The notes under the pieces are model-generated. The model made no database searches. It worked only from the letters and a program-made list of their open reading frames with translations, and was not told where the DNA came from. The position numbers and the translations under genes were made by a program. A stretch of DNA of 60,915 bases from CAYNMC01 sp964398365 (GTDB lineage: Bacteria > Patescibacteriota > Microgenomatia > UBA1400 > CAYNMC01): contig CAYNMC010000014.1 in NCBI GenBank assembly GCA_964398365.1, positions 1-60,915 on the forward strand. The letters run 5' to 3'. Shown here piece by piece: positions 25,896-34,622 of the stretch. Position 1 is the stretch's first letter. Every line of letters begins with the position of its first letter.

Positions 25896-26975
25896 TCATT
25901 TAATTTCTAAGTTTGGTTGAGCTTTGATTTTTTGCCAAGGAAGGGGATGGTAATTAAAATAAGCCGCCGAAGCCACAACCGCCGCATTATCGGTGCAAAG
26001 CGAGAAAGGTGGTAGAAAAAGTTTTAAGGACTTATAAGCTGGTTGGTTGGTGGTTGATTTAAACTTTTCGCGTAAACGTTTGTTAGCGGCTACTCCGCCA
26101 CCAACAAGAATTGATTTAACAGCAAATTGCGCCGCCGCCTTGAGGGTTTTGCTTACCAAAACGTCGGTTACCGCCTCTTGAAGTTCATAAGCCAGTTGAG
26201 AAACAACAAGAGAATTTAAAGGTTTAAGTTTTTTAGTAAAATTTAAAAGTGCCGTTTTTAAGCCTGAAAAGGAAAAATCAAAATTATTTTGATTCAGCAT
26301 GGGTTTCGGAAGCTGAAATTTTGGTAAGTTAGCCGGTCTACTTTTTGCTTTCTTAAATTTAGCCGCTGCCGCCGCCACTGCAGGTCCGCCCGGATAGCTT
26401 AAACCCAACAGCCGAGCGCACTTATCAAAACATTCCCCAGCGGCATCATCACGGGTGCCGCCAAGCCACCGGTATTGGCCATGATTTTTCATGAGGAATA
26501 AATCGGTATGACCGCCGGAAACAGTAAGGCAAAGAGCAGGAAAAATATGCTTGTGAGCAAAAGATGAATTTTGTTTGTTTAAAAAATTGGCATAAATATG
26601 GGCAATAAGATGGTTGACAGGGATTAGAGGTTTTTTCCAGAGCCACGCTAAAGTTTTTGCCGTTTCGATGCCCACCAACAACGAACCAATCAGTCCCGGA
26701 CCAACGGTAATCGCGATTGCTTCTATTTCAGTCTGATAAGTTTCATTTTTAGCACTTTTATTTTTAATTGATGTTTTTGCTTTTTCAAAAGTAGCGTTAA
26801 TTACCGGTATAAGACTGCGGGTTTGTTCTCTGGCCGCTTGTTCAGGGACAATGCCGCCATATTTTTTTTGGATTTCTTGACTGGAAGCGACGACCGAAGC
26901 CACAATTTTTGTGCCATCTTCAACAATGGCCGCAGCGGTTTCATCACAGGAAGTTTCAAGGGCTAAGATACGCAT
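25896..26975 (-). CDS. tsaD: tRNA N6-adenosine threonylcarbamoyltransferase TsaD
   Basis: A 359-residue ASKHA-fold enzyme with ALETSCDETAAAIVEDG at the N-terminus, GGIVPEQAAREQ near 40, the metal-binding HLIAH near 122-126 and a C-terminal TDNAAVVASA. It transfers the threonylcarbamoyl group to A37 of ANN-reading tRNAs, working with TsaB, TsaC and TsaE, which are not seen here. It starts 13 bp inside the end of the upstream glycosyltransferase gene, so the two are co-transcribed. Confidence 0.96.
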   Translation of the reverse strand: MRILALETSCDETAAAIVEDGTKIVASVVASSQEIQKKYGGIVPEQAAREQTRSLIPVINATFEKAKTSIKNKSAKNETYQTEIEAIAITVGPGLIGSLLVGIETAKTLAWLWKKPLIPVNHLIAHIYANFLNKQNSSFAHKHIFPALCLTVSGGHTDLFLMKNHGQYRWLGGTRDDAAGECFDKCARLLGLSYPGGPAVAAAAAKFKKAKSRPANLPKFQLPKPMLNQNNFDFSFSGLKTALLNFTKKLKPLNSLVVSQLAYELQEAVTDVLVSKTLKAAAQFAVKSILVGGGVAANKRLREKFKSTTNQPAYKSLKLFLPPFSLCTDNAAVVASAAYFNYHPLPWQKIKAQPNLEIK

Positions 26976-28582
26976 GATGCTATTTTAAAGGAATTTAAAA
27001 ATGGCTTTAAAGCTTTAAGAGTCAGAAACCAACATTGGCTTAGAAAATCAAAGTAATCAATTCTTTCACGACTAAAGGCAGGAATCAAAAAATCGTGATA
27101 AGAATAATTTTTATTTGTTTTCTGTTTGATTTGATAAATAAAAAGATGCTTGTTTTCATTAACACTTAGAAATTTAAGAAAATCATAACGTTCAAAAATA
27201 AAACTTAATTCTGCTTGACCTTGGCAATTTAAACTTAAAGGGTGGAGATAAGGTCCGTTATAAAGACCATAAGGATCATTTAAAGCTTGAGAAGTGGCAA
27301 AAACCGCTTTACCCGCTGCCAATTTTTCCTCAATCAAATTGACTAAATTAGCCTTTGGCCAGCCGGGTTCATTGATAAAAATCGTTTGGCCGCTAAAAGA
27401 GGTATAAGGTCGGACAAAATGACTTTCAAGTAGTAAAGAATTTGGTGGTAAATTGGCTGTAGCCTTGGCTAATTCAAGATAAGGAATTGGTTGAGTTAAA
27501 AGAATTAAAGCAGCACCACTCACCGCAAGAAGGTTTAAAGTGAGTCCTAAAATAAAGATTTTTTCCCGGAGCGTCAAGATCATACCGCTCCCGGAGCGGA
27601 AAAAAGGGAAAAGGGAGAAAAGAGAAAGAGGGAGAGTAGCCAAGAGGGAGTGGCGGCCAATCAGAACAGAATCCCACCATTGATTGGCAATTAAGGAAGG
27701 TAAAAACCAAGCTAGCGCAGCCCAAAAAAATTTTTTTTGATTTTTGTACCACAAATAAAAGAGACTTAAAAAAAATAAAATCAGTAAAAGGTTGGTATTG
27801 CTTTTAGTTAAAAGTAAAAGCCAGTTGCGCAAGAGGCGCGGCAATAAGGTGTTTAAGGGATATAACGAGAGATGTTCATTGGTTTTTCCAAACAAACCAA
27901 AGCTAAAAGCGGCTTTAAGATTAAAAAGTTGGCTTTGATAAAAAAGAAAGACATTAAGGAAATAAAAAAGGCTTAAAAAGATGAAACAGGAAAATAATTG
28001 CGCTTTTAAATATTTCTTTTTTTTCTCTGCCAAAAACCAAACACTAAAAAAGGCGGAAAGCCAAATTATGACCAGCGGATGAATAAAATAGGCAAAGCCA
28101 AAAGCGAGGCCACTTAAAAACAACCAGCTTTTTCGTCCAGATTTTAAGAATCGACTAAACAGATAAAGGGATAAAGTAAAGAAAAAAACATAAGGTGTTT
28201 CAATCATTAAGGAAACATTAGCGAGCCAAAAATAAGGATTAAGACTGAAAATTAAACTAGCAGCGAGAGCCAGTTTTGGTGAGAATAAATTTTCCACTAA
28301 GCGATAAAAGAAAAATATGGTAAAAAAGCCTAATATAATAGTAATAATTTGCACAAACAAGAGAGGGTTAAAGTGGCTTAACTTTGCCAGTTGAAAAAAA
28401 TGCCAGTTGATTAACAAGTAACCGGCATGAAAGGGAGGGTGGCCAGAAGCTAAAGCTTTAGAAAATTGCCCTTCATTTAATCGCGAAAGATATTCTGGAG
28501 AGTCAAAAAAAACCGCCTGAGGCTTAATAAAGGGGAGACGAGAAAGAAAAAAAATCAGAAAAAAAACTAAAAAAAGTTTCAT
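26963..28582 (-). CDS. GT-C family membrane glycosyltransferase (PMT/ArnT-like)
   Basis: A 539-residue protein with an N-terminal hydrophobic helix, a first extracytoplasmic loop carrying the acidic motif DSPEYL near 28-33, and about ten further membrane helices; the soluble C-terminal part is about 390-520. This matches GT-C enzymes that use polyprenyl-phosphate sugars outside the membrane. The substrate is unknown. It overlaps the VanW gene by 4 bp and tsaD by 13 bp. A 15-bp GC-rich palindrome inside it (27585-27599) encodes RSGSG, unlike the surrounding AT-rich code. Confidence 0.8.
   Translation of the reverse strand: MKLFLVFFLIFFLSRLPFIKPQAVFFDSPEYLSRLNEGQFSKALASGHPPFHAGYLLINWHFFQLAKLSHFNPLLFVQIITIILGFFTIFFFYRLVENLFSPKLALAASLIFSLNPYFWLANVSLMIETPYVFFFTLSLYLFSRFLKSGRKSWLFLSGLAFGFAYFIHPLVIIWLSAFFSVWFLAEKKKKYLKAQLFSCFIFLSLFYFLNVFLFYQSQLFNLKAAFSFGLFGKTNEHLSLYPLNTLLPRLLRNWLLLLTKSNTNLLLILFFLSLFYLWYKNQKKFFWAALAWFLPSLIANQWWDSVLIGRHSLLATLPLSLFSLFPFFRSGSGMILTLREKIFILGLTLNLLAVSGAALILLTQPIPYLELAKATANLPPNSLLLESHFVRPYTSFSGQTIFINEPGWPKANLVNLIEEKLAAGKAVFATSQALNDPYGLYNGPYLHPLSLNCQGQAELSFIFERYDFLKFLSVNENKHLFIYQIKQKTNKNYSYHDFLIPAFSRERIDYFDFLSQCWFLTLKALKPFLNSFKIASCVS
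27585..27599. repeat. 15-bp GC-rich palindrome inside the glycosyltransferase gene
   Basis: CCGCTCC-C-GGAGCGG has perfect 7-bp arms around one base and stands out in an AT-rich gene. It is exactly five codons long. A second 15-bp palindrome of the same build lies at 41371-41385. Confidence 0.45.
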
Positions 28583-30384
28583 TGACTGGTTCCTTTAAGA
28601 AAAATGGCTTGCCAAGGCCGATATTGAGAATAAAAAGTTTTATCTTGAAGAACTTCGCTATTCCTTGTTACCTGCCAATCAAAGGCAACTTTGGCACCCC
28701 AAGCTCTAAAATCAATTTGTTTGAGGGTACCAGCCGGCAGGGTTGGGTCTTCTTGATAAAGATCGGGTGGTGGCGGCACTTGATCCCAAATTCTTGCTTT
28801 TGAAATTTTTACTTTTCTGCCATCAGGCGTTCCATAAAGCTGAATGGTTAATTTCATTTTGTTAAGGTCAGTGGTGGTTTGGATTAAAAGATGTGCAGGG
28901 GTGTCATTTTTAAATTTTAAATCTTCGCTAGGGTAGTAAACCGTCGCATCAAAACCAGGTTCGGAGTTATATTCATAGTAGCTTACGCGATAAGCATGAG
29001 CGTGTCTTTCTTCAACTGGCAGACCGGCACTTAAAATGGCGCGAAAGAGCGTGGTTGAAACTTGACAAACACCACCGCCATCACCCAAAACCGTGCGATT
29101 ACCTTGAATTATATAAGCTTGTTTGAAACCCGTAGAAGCTGAGACATCCCCAACAGCCTCATTAAAAGAAAAGATTTCTTCTGGTGCCACGAGCAAACCA
29201 TTAATTTTACTGGCAGCCAGTTGGATATTGTGAATTCTGCCCGCAATTGAGCCATAAAACCAAGAATTCCCCTCGCCAAGCAACTCTTGAATACCAAGAT
29301 TATTAACCTGACTGGTGGTGATTTTGGCAGCAATGAGACTTACCGGTAAATTAATCTTGGCTACCTGACGATTGGTTTCTTCTTCAAGACTTCTTAAGGC
29401 CTCAACTAAAAGCTGTTGAGTTTTATTTTTATCTAGATTTTGGCCAGCTATTGCTGGCTTAAATTCAATTACTCGGCCATTTTCAAAGCGGAAAAGGGCA
29501 TCTTGAGCTGGTCGATTAAGGCTGGGGAGCAAAGCTTCAATATAGGTAGCAATTTTTTCTTCATCCCAAGCTTGATAAAAGGAAAGAAAATTAATGATTT
29601 CCTTATCAGTTAATTCCCAAGTTTCCTCTTTAAAAGTGAGAATGATTTTTTTGCCCAATAATTTTTCCGCCCGAGCTTTAGTTTCCTTCAGGATTTGTTG
29701 ACTGAGAGTTGGTGAAGTAATGGCGATGGGTAAATTAAGCTCTTCTGTTTCCAATTGACCGAGCTGGTTTTTAATTAAGGCTTTGATTTTTTCCTGATCA
29801 AGTTTTCTTCCCGGTTTGCCTTCGCTGATGATGATCCTTTCACCGTTTTTTGCCTCGGCTTCGTCCAAAACTTGAATAAGCGGCGGTATCGCTTCTAAGT
29901 CAATTTGTGCAGAGATACTGGCGATTTCAGCCTCAAGCCTTGCTTCTTCAAGTTCATAGCTTAGGTCCAAATTGATTCTTTGCCAGAACGCAAGGATTTG
30001 TTCATAAAAATTTTGGTTTAAGTTTTGGTGGCGGCCGACAGCAAAAGCCTTTTGACTGCTGACCTCCGGTAGATAGCGGAAATTGAGTTCGTTTAAAGGA
30101 ATTGACCAAGTCTGTTGGTTGTAAATTAAGTTAAGAGAAGAGATTTGTTTTTGATTGATAGCCTCTTTTAAAAATTGACTGGCTTGAGACCGGTTAAGCC
30201 CAGCTAAATTTAAATGAGCTACTCTTACAAAGGGATAAATGCGTTGATAATAAAAAATTAGATAAAGTAAATAAGGGAATAAGAGTAAGAGGGGTAGAAA
30301 AACTAACCACCATTTTTTAAAACTAAGTTGAAGTTTAATTTTTTCTCTTGTTTTTTTACCTTGAAAATTGCCCTTTTTTTCCAT
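28579..30384 (-). CDS. VanW family protein with peptidoglycan-binding-like repeats
   Basis: Using the ATG at 30384 gives 601 residues. A cytosolic N-terminus and one membrane helix (about 24-45) are followed by two putative peptidoglycan-binding_4-like domains (about 60-330). The VanW domain near 390-510 shows the hallmark FSFNEAVGDVSASTGF and GDGGGVCQVSTTLF. VanW proteins are common at Gram-positive and CPR cell surfaces and are linked to wall metabolism; the activity is not established. The start codon abuts the divergent solute-binding-protein region (CATATG at 30382-30387). Confidence 0.88.
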   Translation of the reverse strand: MEKKGNFQGKKTREKIKLQLSFKKWWLVFLPLLLLFPYLLYLIFYYQRIYPFVRVAHLNLAGLNRSQASQFLKEAINQKQISSLNLIYNQQTWSIPLNELNFRYLPEVSSQKAFAVGRHQNLNQNFYEQILAFWQRINLDLSYELEEARLEAEIASISAQIDLEAIPPLIQVLDEAEAKNGERIIISEGKPGRKLDQEKIKALIKNQLGQLETEELNLPIAITSPTLSQQILKETKARAEKLLGKKIILTFKEETWELTDKEIINFLSFYQAWDEEKIATYIEALLPSLNRPAQDALFRFENGRVIEFKPAIAGQNLDKNKTQQLLVEALRSLEEETNRQVAKINLPVSLIAAKITTSQVNNLGIQELLGEGNSWFYGSIAGRIHNIQLAASKINGLLVAPEEIFSFNEAVGDVSASTGFKQAYIIQGNRTVLGDGGGVCQVSTTLFRAILSAGLPVEERHAHAYRVSYYEYNSEPGFDATVYYPSEDLKFKNDTPAHLLIQTTTDLNKMKLTIQLYGTPDGRKVKISKARIWDQVPPPPDLYQEDPTLPAGTLKQIDFRAWGAKVAFDWQVTRNSEVLQDKTFYSQYRPWQAIFLKGTSQ

Positions 30385-30389
30385 ATGAT
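30361..30389 (+). promoter_or_regulatory. Predicted leaderless promoter of the solute-binding protein, inside the VanW coding start
   Basis: TTGAAA (30361-30366), a 17-bp spacer and TATGAT (30384-30389) end 7 nt before the ATG at 30397. Most of the promoter lies in the first codons of the divergent VanW gene. Confidence 0.6.
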
Positions 30390-30396
30390 TAAATTG

Positions 30397-31884
30397 ATGG
30401 CAGAACCGTTTACTCCTCAGCAATCTCCAAACCAACCGCCGTGGATGGTTAATTCTTCAGTTTCCGAGACTGCTTTACCTGAGGTACCTTCCAATTTGCC
30501 GAGCGAATCGGAAAATGCCGAAAGTGTTGGTTCAGCCAATGACAATTTAGTTTCCGAAGCCACGGTTCAACCATCACCTTTTAGAAAAATTATCCCCATT
30601 TTTGCCATTTTAATGATTGTTGGTTTGTTAGTTTTTGTTATCAAGAGTATTTTAGCGAAAAAAGGAGGCGGACTCCAGTTTTGGTTAAACAAAAAAAACC
30701 AAGAGATAACCTTAACTTATTGGGGTTTATGGGAACCCAAAACCGTGCTGGAACCGCTTTTGGCTGATTATAAAAAGGAACATCCTGAAGTCACTATTGA
30801 TTATGTTTTTCAATCACCCAAAGATTATCGGGAACGACTCCAATCAGCTTTGGCTGCAGGTAAGGGACCGGATATTTTTCGAATCCACCTTACTTGGTTA
30901 CCTATGTTTCTTAATCAAGACCAACTCGCAGCAGTACCGGAAAATTTGTTTGACTGGTCTGATTATTATTCAATCACTGAGGTCTTAAAAAATAAAGGTC
31001 AGTATTATGCCGTGCCTTTAGGTATTGATACTTTAGCTCTTTTTTATAATTCTGATATTTTTAAGGCTGCGGGAGTAGAGGTACCGACCACTTGGGAGGA
31101 ATTGCGCAATGCTGCCAATAAATTAAGCGTCAGGGATAAAGATGGCCGCTTACAGCTTGGCGGGATAGCTTTGGGTACCACCAATAATGTTGATAATTGG
31201 AGCGATATTGTAGGCCTAATGATGTTGCAAAACGGCGCTGATTTAGCCCGGCCAACTGATAAATTGGCAGAGGATGCTTTGAAATTTTACAGCCTTTTTT
31301 CTCGGCTTTATCAAGTTTGGGATGAAACAATGCCACCTTCAACCTATGCCTTTGCCAATGGTAAGGTGGCGATGCTGATCGCCCCTTCCTGGCGAGCTTT
31401 TGAAATTAAAGACCTCAATCCTAATTTGAATTTTAAAATTACCGAAGTGCCCCAGTTGATGAAGGACAGTAAAAATAAAATTACTTGGGCAACTTTTTGG
31501 GTTGAGGCAGTGGCTAAAGATTCGGTCAACGCTGAAGCCGCTTGGCAATTTTTAAAATTTCTTTCCCAGCCGGAAAATCTCAAAAAACTTTATACTAATG
31601 AAAGTCAGATTAGGCTTTTTGGCGAACCGTATCCTCTTAAATCTTTAGCGAAAGATTTGGAGACTCATCCCTTGGTGGCGCCTTTTGTAAAACAGGCACC
31701 TTTTGCCAAAACTTGGTTTTTGTGTTCCCGGACTCACGACAACGGCATCAACGATCGGATGATTAAATATTACGAAGATGCCTTAGGTATGATGGCTGGT
31801 GGCGGTTCACCCCAAGCAGCTTTAAGTCAGGCAGCAGCCGGGGTGAAGCAAGTTTTAAATCAATATGGCATAAGTCCGCCCTAG
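30397..31884 (+). CDS. Membrane-anchored family 1 extracellular solute-binding protein
   Basis: A 495-residue protein when started at the ATG at 30397; an in-frame ATG 12 nt upstream is possible. The first about 60 residues are cytosolic and Pro/Ser-rich, one membrane helix follows (about 67-87), then an extracellular type 1 solute-binding fold (ITLTYWGLWEPKTVLEPLL near 107, then KGPDIFRIHLTWLP). Such proteins bind sugars or other solutes for ABC importers. No permease or ATPase for it is nearby, and the anchor is a transmembrane helix rather than a lipobox. The ligand is unknown. Confidence 0.85.
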   Translation: MAEPFTPQQSPNQPPWMVNSSVSETALPEVPSNLPSESENAESVGSANDNLVSEATVQPSPFRKIIPIFAILMIVGLLVFVIKSILAKKGGGLQFWLNKKNQEITLTYWGLWEPKTVLEPLLADYKKEHPEVTIDYVFQSPKDYRERLQSALAAGKGPDIFRIHLTWLPMFLNQDQLAAVPENLFDWSDYYSITEVLKNKGQYYAVPLGIDTLALFYNSDIFKAAGVEVPTTWEELRNAANKLSVRDKDGRLQLGGIALGTTNNVDNWSDIVGLMMLQNGADLARPTDKLAEDALKFYSLFSRLYQVWDETMPPSTYAFANGKVAMLIAPSWRAFEIKDLNPNLNFKITEVPQLMKDSKNKITWATFWVEAVAKDSVNAEAAWQFLKFLSQPENLKKLYTNESQIRLFGEPYPLKSLAKDLETHPLVAPFVKQAPFAKTWFLCSRTHDNGINDRMIKYYEDALGMMAGGGSPQAALSQAAAGVKQVLNQYGISPP

Positions 31885-31899
31885 CTTAACTGTTTCACC

Positions 31900-32343
31900 C
31901 TAGTTTTCAATTTTAAAACTCTGGCCGATTTTAATCCCGTACTTTTTAATCGAACCAGCCTTAACTTCCAAAACTTTATCCACCGGGATGCTGGGTTGAT
32001 AGTAGCTAATTTCCGCATCAGTTTTTGACGGCGGTACATTTTCATTTAAGTCAACCACTTTATTTCCAGCCAACCAAATAAAATCTAAAGGAAAAAGCAT
32101 GCCTTTCATCCAAAAAGAAGGGCACTGTTTTTCCTTAAAGACAAAAAGCATACCTTCATTTTCTCCGAGTTGTTTTTTGCCGGCTAAACCCTGTTGGCGG
32201 GCTTGGTGAGTTTGGGCAATTTTTACCCAAAAATAATGGTTGCCAATTTTGATCTGCCGGTAGGTTGGGGGAAAGAAAAACCCCTTTATAAAAATTAATG
32301 AAGATAGCAAGCTAAGAAAAACCAAAAATTTTTTGAAAATCAT
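31900..32343 (-). CDS. DUF192 family exported protein
   Basis: A 147-residue protein with an N-terminal signal anchor (about residues 5-25) and the DUF192 domain, identified by ARQQGLAGKKQLGENEGMLF, PSFWMKGMLFPLDFIWL and VLEVKAGSIKKYGIKIGQ. The family is widespread, small, extracytoplasmic and of unknown function. It is convergent with the solute-binding gene (15 bp apart) and divergent from amrS with a 30-bp gap full of TATA-like hexamers. Confidence 0.88.
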   Translation of the reverse strand: MIFKKFLVFLSLLSSLIFIKGFFFPPTYRQIKIGNHYFWVKIAQTHQARQQGLAGKKQLGENEGMLFVFKEKQCPSFWMKGMLFPLDFIWLAGNKVVDLNENVPPSKTDAEISYYQPSIPVDKVLEVKAGSIKKYGIKIGQSFKIEN

Positions 32344-32355
32344 CCGTTTTTAGGA

Positions 32356-32361
32356 TATAAT
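32356..32361 (+). promoter_or_regulatory. -10 hexamer TATAAT in the amrS/DUF192 divergent gap
   Basis: A perfect TATAAT lies 12 nt before the amrS ATG, predicting a leader of about 5 nt. The reverse strand offers TATTAT (32357-32362) for the DUF192 gene. No clear -35 was found for either. Confidence 0.4.
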
Positions 32362-32373
32362 ATTTTTATCTTC

Positions 32374-33456
32374 ATGCACAAGGCCAAGTTATTTAAAAAA
32401 TTAGCCGGCAAAAGAGTGGGGTGTACTGCCTGTCAGCGTCGCTGTCAAATTGGTCAAGGGAAAACCGGTTTTTGTCTTACCAGAGTTAATCTTGAAGGCC
32501 AGCTTTATTTATTAACTTATGGTCTTTTCTCGGCAATTCATCTTGATCCTATAGAAAAAAAACCACTTTACCATTTTTATCCCGGTAGTGAAATTTTGTC
32601 GGTAGGCAGCTGGGGGTGTAATTTTCGCTGTAAGCAATGCTTAAATTGGGACTGTTCATGGGGAGAAACAGCCATCGAGAAATTGAGAGCCCAAAGGCAA
32701 AAATTAAAAATTACGAGCGAGGCTTATTTAACTCCTCAGGCTTTGGTGAAATTGGCAGTGGCGCGAGGTTCGCCGGGTATCGCCTTCACCTATAATGAGC
32801 CGACGATTTGGGCAGAATATGTTTATGAAACGGCAGTTTTGGCCAAAAAGGCCGGACTTTATACGGTTTTTGTTTCCAACGGCTCTTGGAGCCGGCAGAC
32901 TTTGGCTTTAATTGGACCGGTGATTGATGCTGCCAATATTGATTTTAAAGGCTGGGGTGAAGCAGCTTATCAGCTGCAGGGGGCTTTTTGGGACGAAGAT
33001 TTTTTGAAAAATTTAGTTCTGGCAAAAGAAAAATACAAAATTCATCTTGAATTGACAACCTTGGTAATTCCCAAAGTTAATGATGAAAGGAAAGATTTGA
33101 AAGCTATTGCTCATTGGTTGGTGGAAAATCTTGGTCCAGAAGTGCCTTGGCATTTATCTCGTTTCTCACCGCGTTTAGCACCGGATAAAGTTTTTAAACA
33201 ATTGCCGGCAACACCTGCACAGACCTTAAAAACTGCTTATGAGCTGGGCAAAAAAGAAGGTTTAGAATTTATTTATATTTGGGCTACACCAGAAGGGAAA
33301 GAAGCTTTTTTTAGCCTTGGTGATACCTTTTGTCCGCAATGCCAGCGTTTAGTCGTCAAAAGGAATGGTTGGCAACCCGAATTAGTTGGGGTAGCCAAAA
33401 TTAATCATCGAGGTATTTGTCGCTTTTGCGGTGCTGATTTATATTTAAAAATTTAA
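32374..33456 (+). CDS. amrS: AmmeMemoRadiSam system radical SAM enzyme
   Basis: A 360-residue protein. An N-terminal Cys cluster (CTACQRRC..G..GFC) and the radical SAM motif CNFRCKQC with Cys 82, 86 and 89 are typical of the AmmeMemoRadiSam radical SAM protein. A C-terminal zinc-ribbon-like tail carries CPQC and CRFC pairs. The enzyme class reductively cleaves SAM to a 5'-deoxyadenosyl radical; its physiological substrate is not established. The usual partners (AMMECR1/AmrA, Memo/AmrB) are not in this window. It shares one base with the DJ-1 gene downstream (TAATG). Confidence 0.88.
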   Translation: MHKAKLFKKLAGKRVGCTACQRRCQIGQGKTGFCLTRVNLEGQLYLLTYGLFSAIHLDPIEKKPLYHFYPGSEILSVGSWGCNFRCKQCLNWDCSWGETAIEKLRAQRQKLKITSEAYLTPQALVKLAVARGSPGIAFTYNEPTIWAEYVYETAVLAKKAGLYTVFVSNGSWSRQTLALIGPVIDAANIDFKGWGEAAYQLQGAFWDEDFLKNLVLAKEKYKIHLELTTLVIPKVNDERKDLKAIAHWLVENLGPEVPWHLSRFSPRLAPDKVFKQLPATPAQTLKTAYELGKKEGLEFIYIWATPEGKEAFFSLGDTFCPQCQRLVVKRNGWQPELVGVAKINHRGICRFCGADLYLKI

Positions 33457-34094
33457 TGTTTAAAAAATTGAGACTTGGTTTATTGTTTTTATTTTTGAGT
33501 TTATTTTTGAGTGGTTGTTTAAATAAAAATCATAATTTAGTCCCAAGCGAAGGAGGTGAGGTTAAAATGGGTAAATTAAGCGGGAAAAAAGTTTTAATGG
33601 TTTTGGCGCCCAAAGATTTCCGCGACGAGGAATTTTTTAAGACCAGAGTCGCTTTACAGGCAGCCGGTGCGGAAGTCTTAACGGCGGCTCAGGGGGTGGA
33701 AGAAGCCTTGGGAGTTTTGGGAGGCAAGGTGAAAATAGATGTTGATCTTGCAGCTGTAAACCTTCAAGATTATGCAGCCTTGGTTTTTGTTGGCGGCACT
33801 GGCGCTCAAGTATATTTTAATCAGGAATCAGTTTTAACTTTGGTTCGAGAAGCCTTTGCTCAAAAAAAGGTGATTGGCGCCATTTGTATTGCTCCTTCAA
33901 TTTTAGCCAATGCCGGCATTCTTAAAGATAAAAAAGTAACCAGTTTTCCTTCAGAGGAAAAAAATCTGGTGGCCTCCGGTGCTCACTATACGGGTCAAGC
34001 GGTGGAGGTTGATGGTCGGCTGGTGACTGCCAATGGCCCGCAGGCCGCCGAAGCCTTTGGCGAAAAATTGGTGGCAGTTCTTGAAGAAAATTAA
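33456..34094 (+). CDS. DJ-1/PfpI family lipoprotein
   Basis: A 212-residue protein. The first about 21 residues form a lipoprotein signal ending in LSGC (Cys21), then a short linker leads to a DJ-1/PfpI domain (about 45-210). The nucleophile elbow is visible as GAICIAPSIL with Cys144. DJ-1 relatives act as deglycases, chaperones or peptidases, usually in the cytosol. A lipid-anchored extracytoplasmic form is unusual. It is translationally coupled to amrS, hinting at a common redox or protein-repair role, which is inference. Confidence 0.85.
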   Translation: MFKKLRLGLLFLFLSLFLSGCLNKNHNLVPSEGGEVKMGKLSGKKVLMVLAPKDFRDEEFFKTRVALQAAGAEVLTAAQGVEEALGVLGGKVKIDVDLAAVNLQDYAALVFVGGTGAQVYFNQESVLTLVREAFAQKKVIGAICIAPSILANAGILKDKKVTSFPSEEKNLVASGAHYTGQAVEVDGRLVTANGPQAAEAFGEKLVAVLEEN

Positions 34095-34100
34095 AGAGCC

Positions 34101-34622
34101 TTGAAGAAAATTATCTCTTTAAAAAAACTTTTGGCTTATTTAAAAAGTCTTAAAAAGCTGGGTAAAAAAATTGTTTTGGTGACCGGCTGTTTTGATCTTT
34201 TACATCCTGCCCATCAGCAATTTTTAATTAAGGCTAAGGCTGAAGGTGATCTTCTTTTGGTAGGTTTGGAGTCAGATTATCGTTTAAGAAAACTCAAGGG
34301 AGAGGAACGGCCAATTAATCCTTGGTTGATTAGGGCTAAAAATTTAGCGGTTTTAAAGTTTGTTGATTTTATTTTTCCCTTACCTTTAGCCATGGCTAAA
34401 GCCTCAGTTCAAGAAAAAATTATCAGACAAATTAAACCAGCAATTTTGGCAGTTTCTTCTCACAGCCAACATCTTCAAAAAAAAAGAACCCTGATGGCAA
34501 AATATGGCGGTAAATTGAAGGTAGTTATGACTTACGACCCTCGCTTTTCCACAAGTAAACTGCTTTCAACTCTAAAAAAAGCCAATAAAAACAAAAAAGC
34601 CAAGGTAAAAAAGAAAGTTTAA
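34101..34622 (+). CDS. Cytidylyltransferase-like nucleotidyltransferase (RfaE/GCT family)
   Basis: A 173-residue protein with the nucleotidyltransferase entry GCFDLLHPAHQQFL (HxxH at the catalytic loop) and a later LKGEERPINPW segment. Enzymes of this fold join a nucleotide to sugar-phosphates, alcohols or cofactors; the specific substrate is unclear. It starts at TTG 34101, since no ATG fits. The last 98 bp, encoding a Lys-rich tail, overlap the 3' end of the convergent glycosyltransferase gene. Confidence 0.8.
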   Translation: MKKIISLKKLLAYLKSLKKLGKKIVLVTGCFDLLHPAHQQFLIKAKAEGDLLLVGLESDYRLRKLKGEERPINPWLIRAKNLAVLKFVDFIFPLPLAMAKASVQEKIIRQIKPAILAVSSHSQHLQKKRTLMAKYGGKLKVVMTYDPRFSTSKLLSTLKKANKNKKAKVKKKV

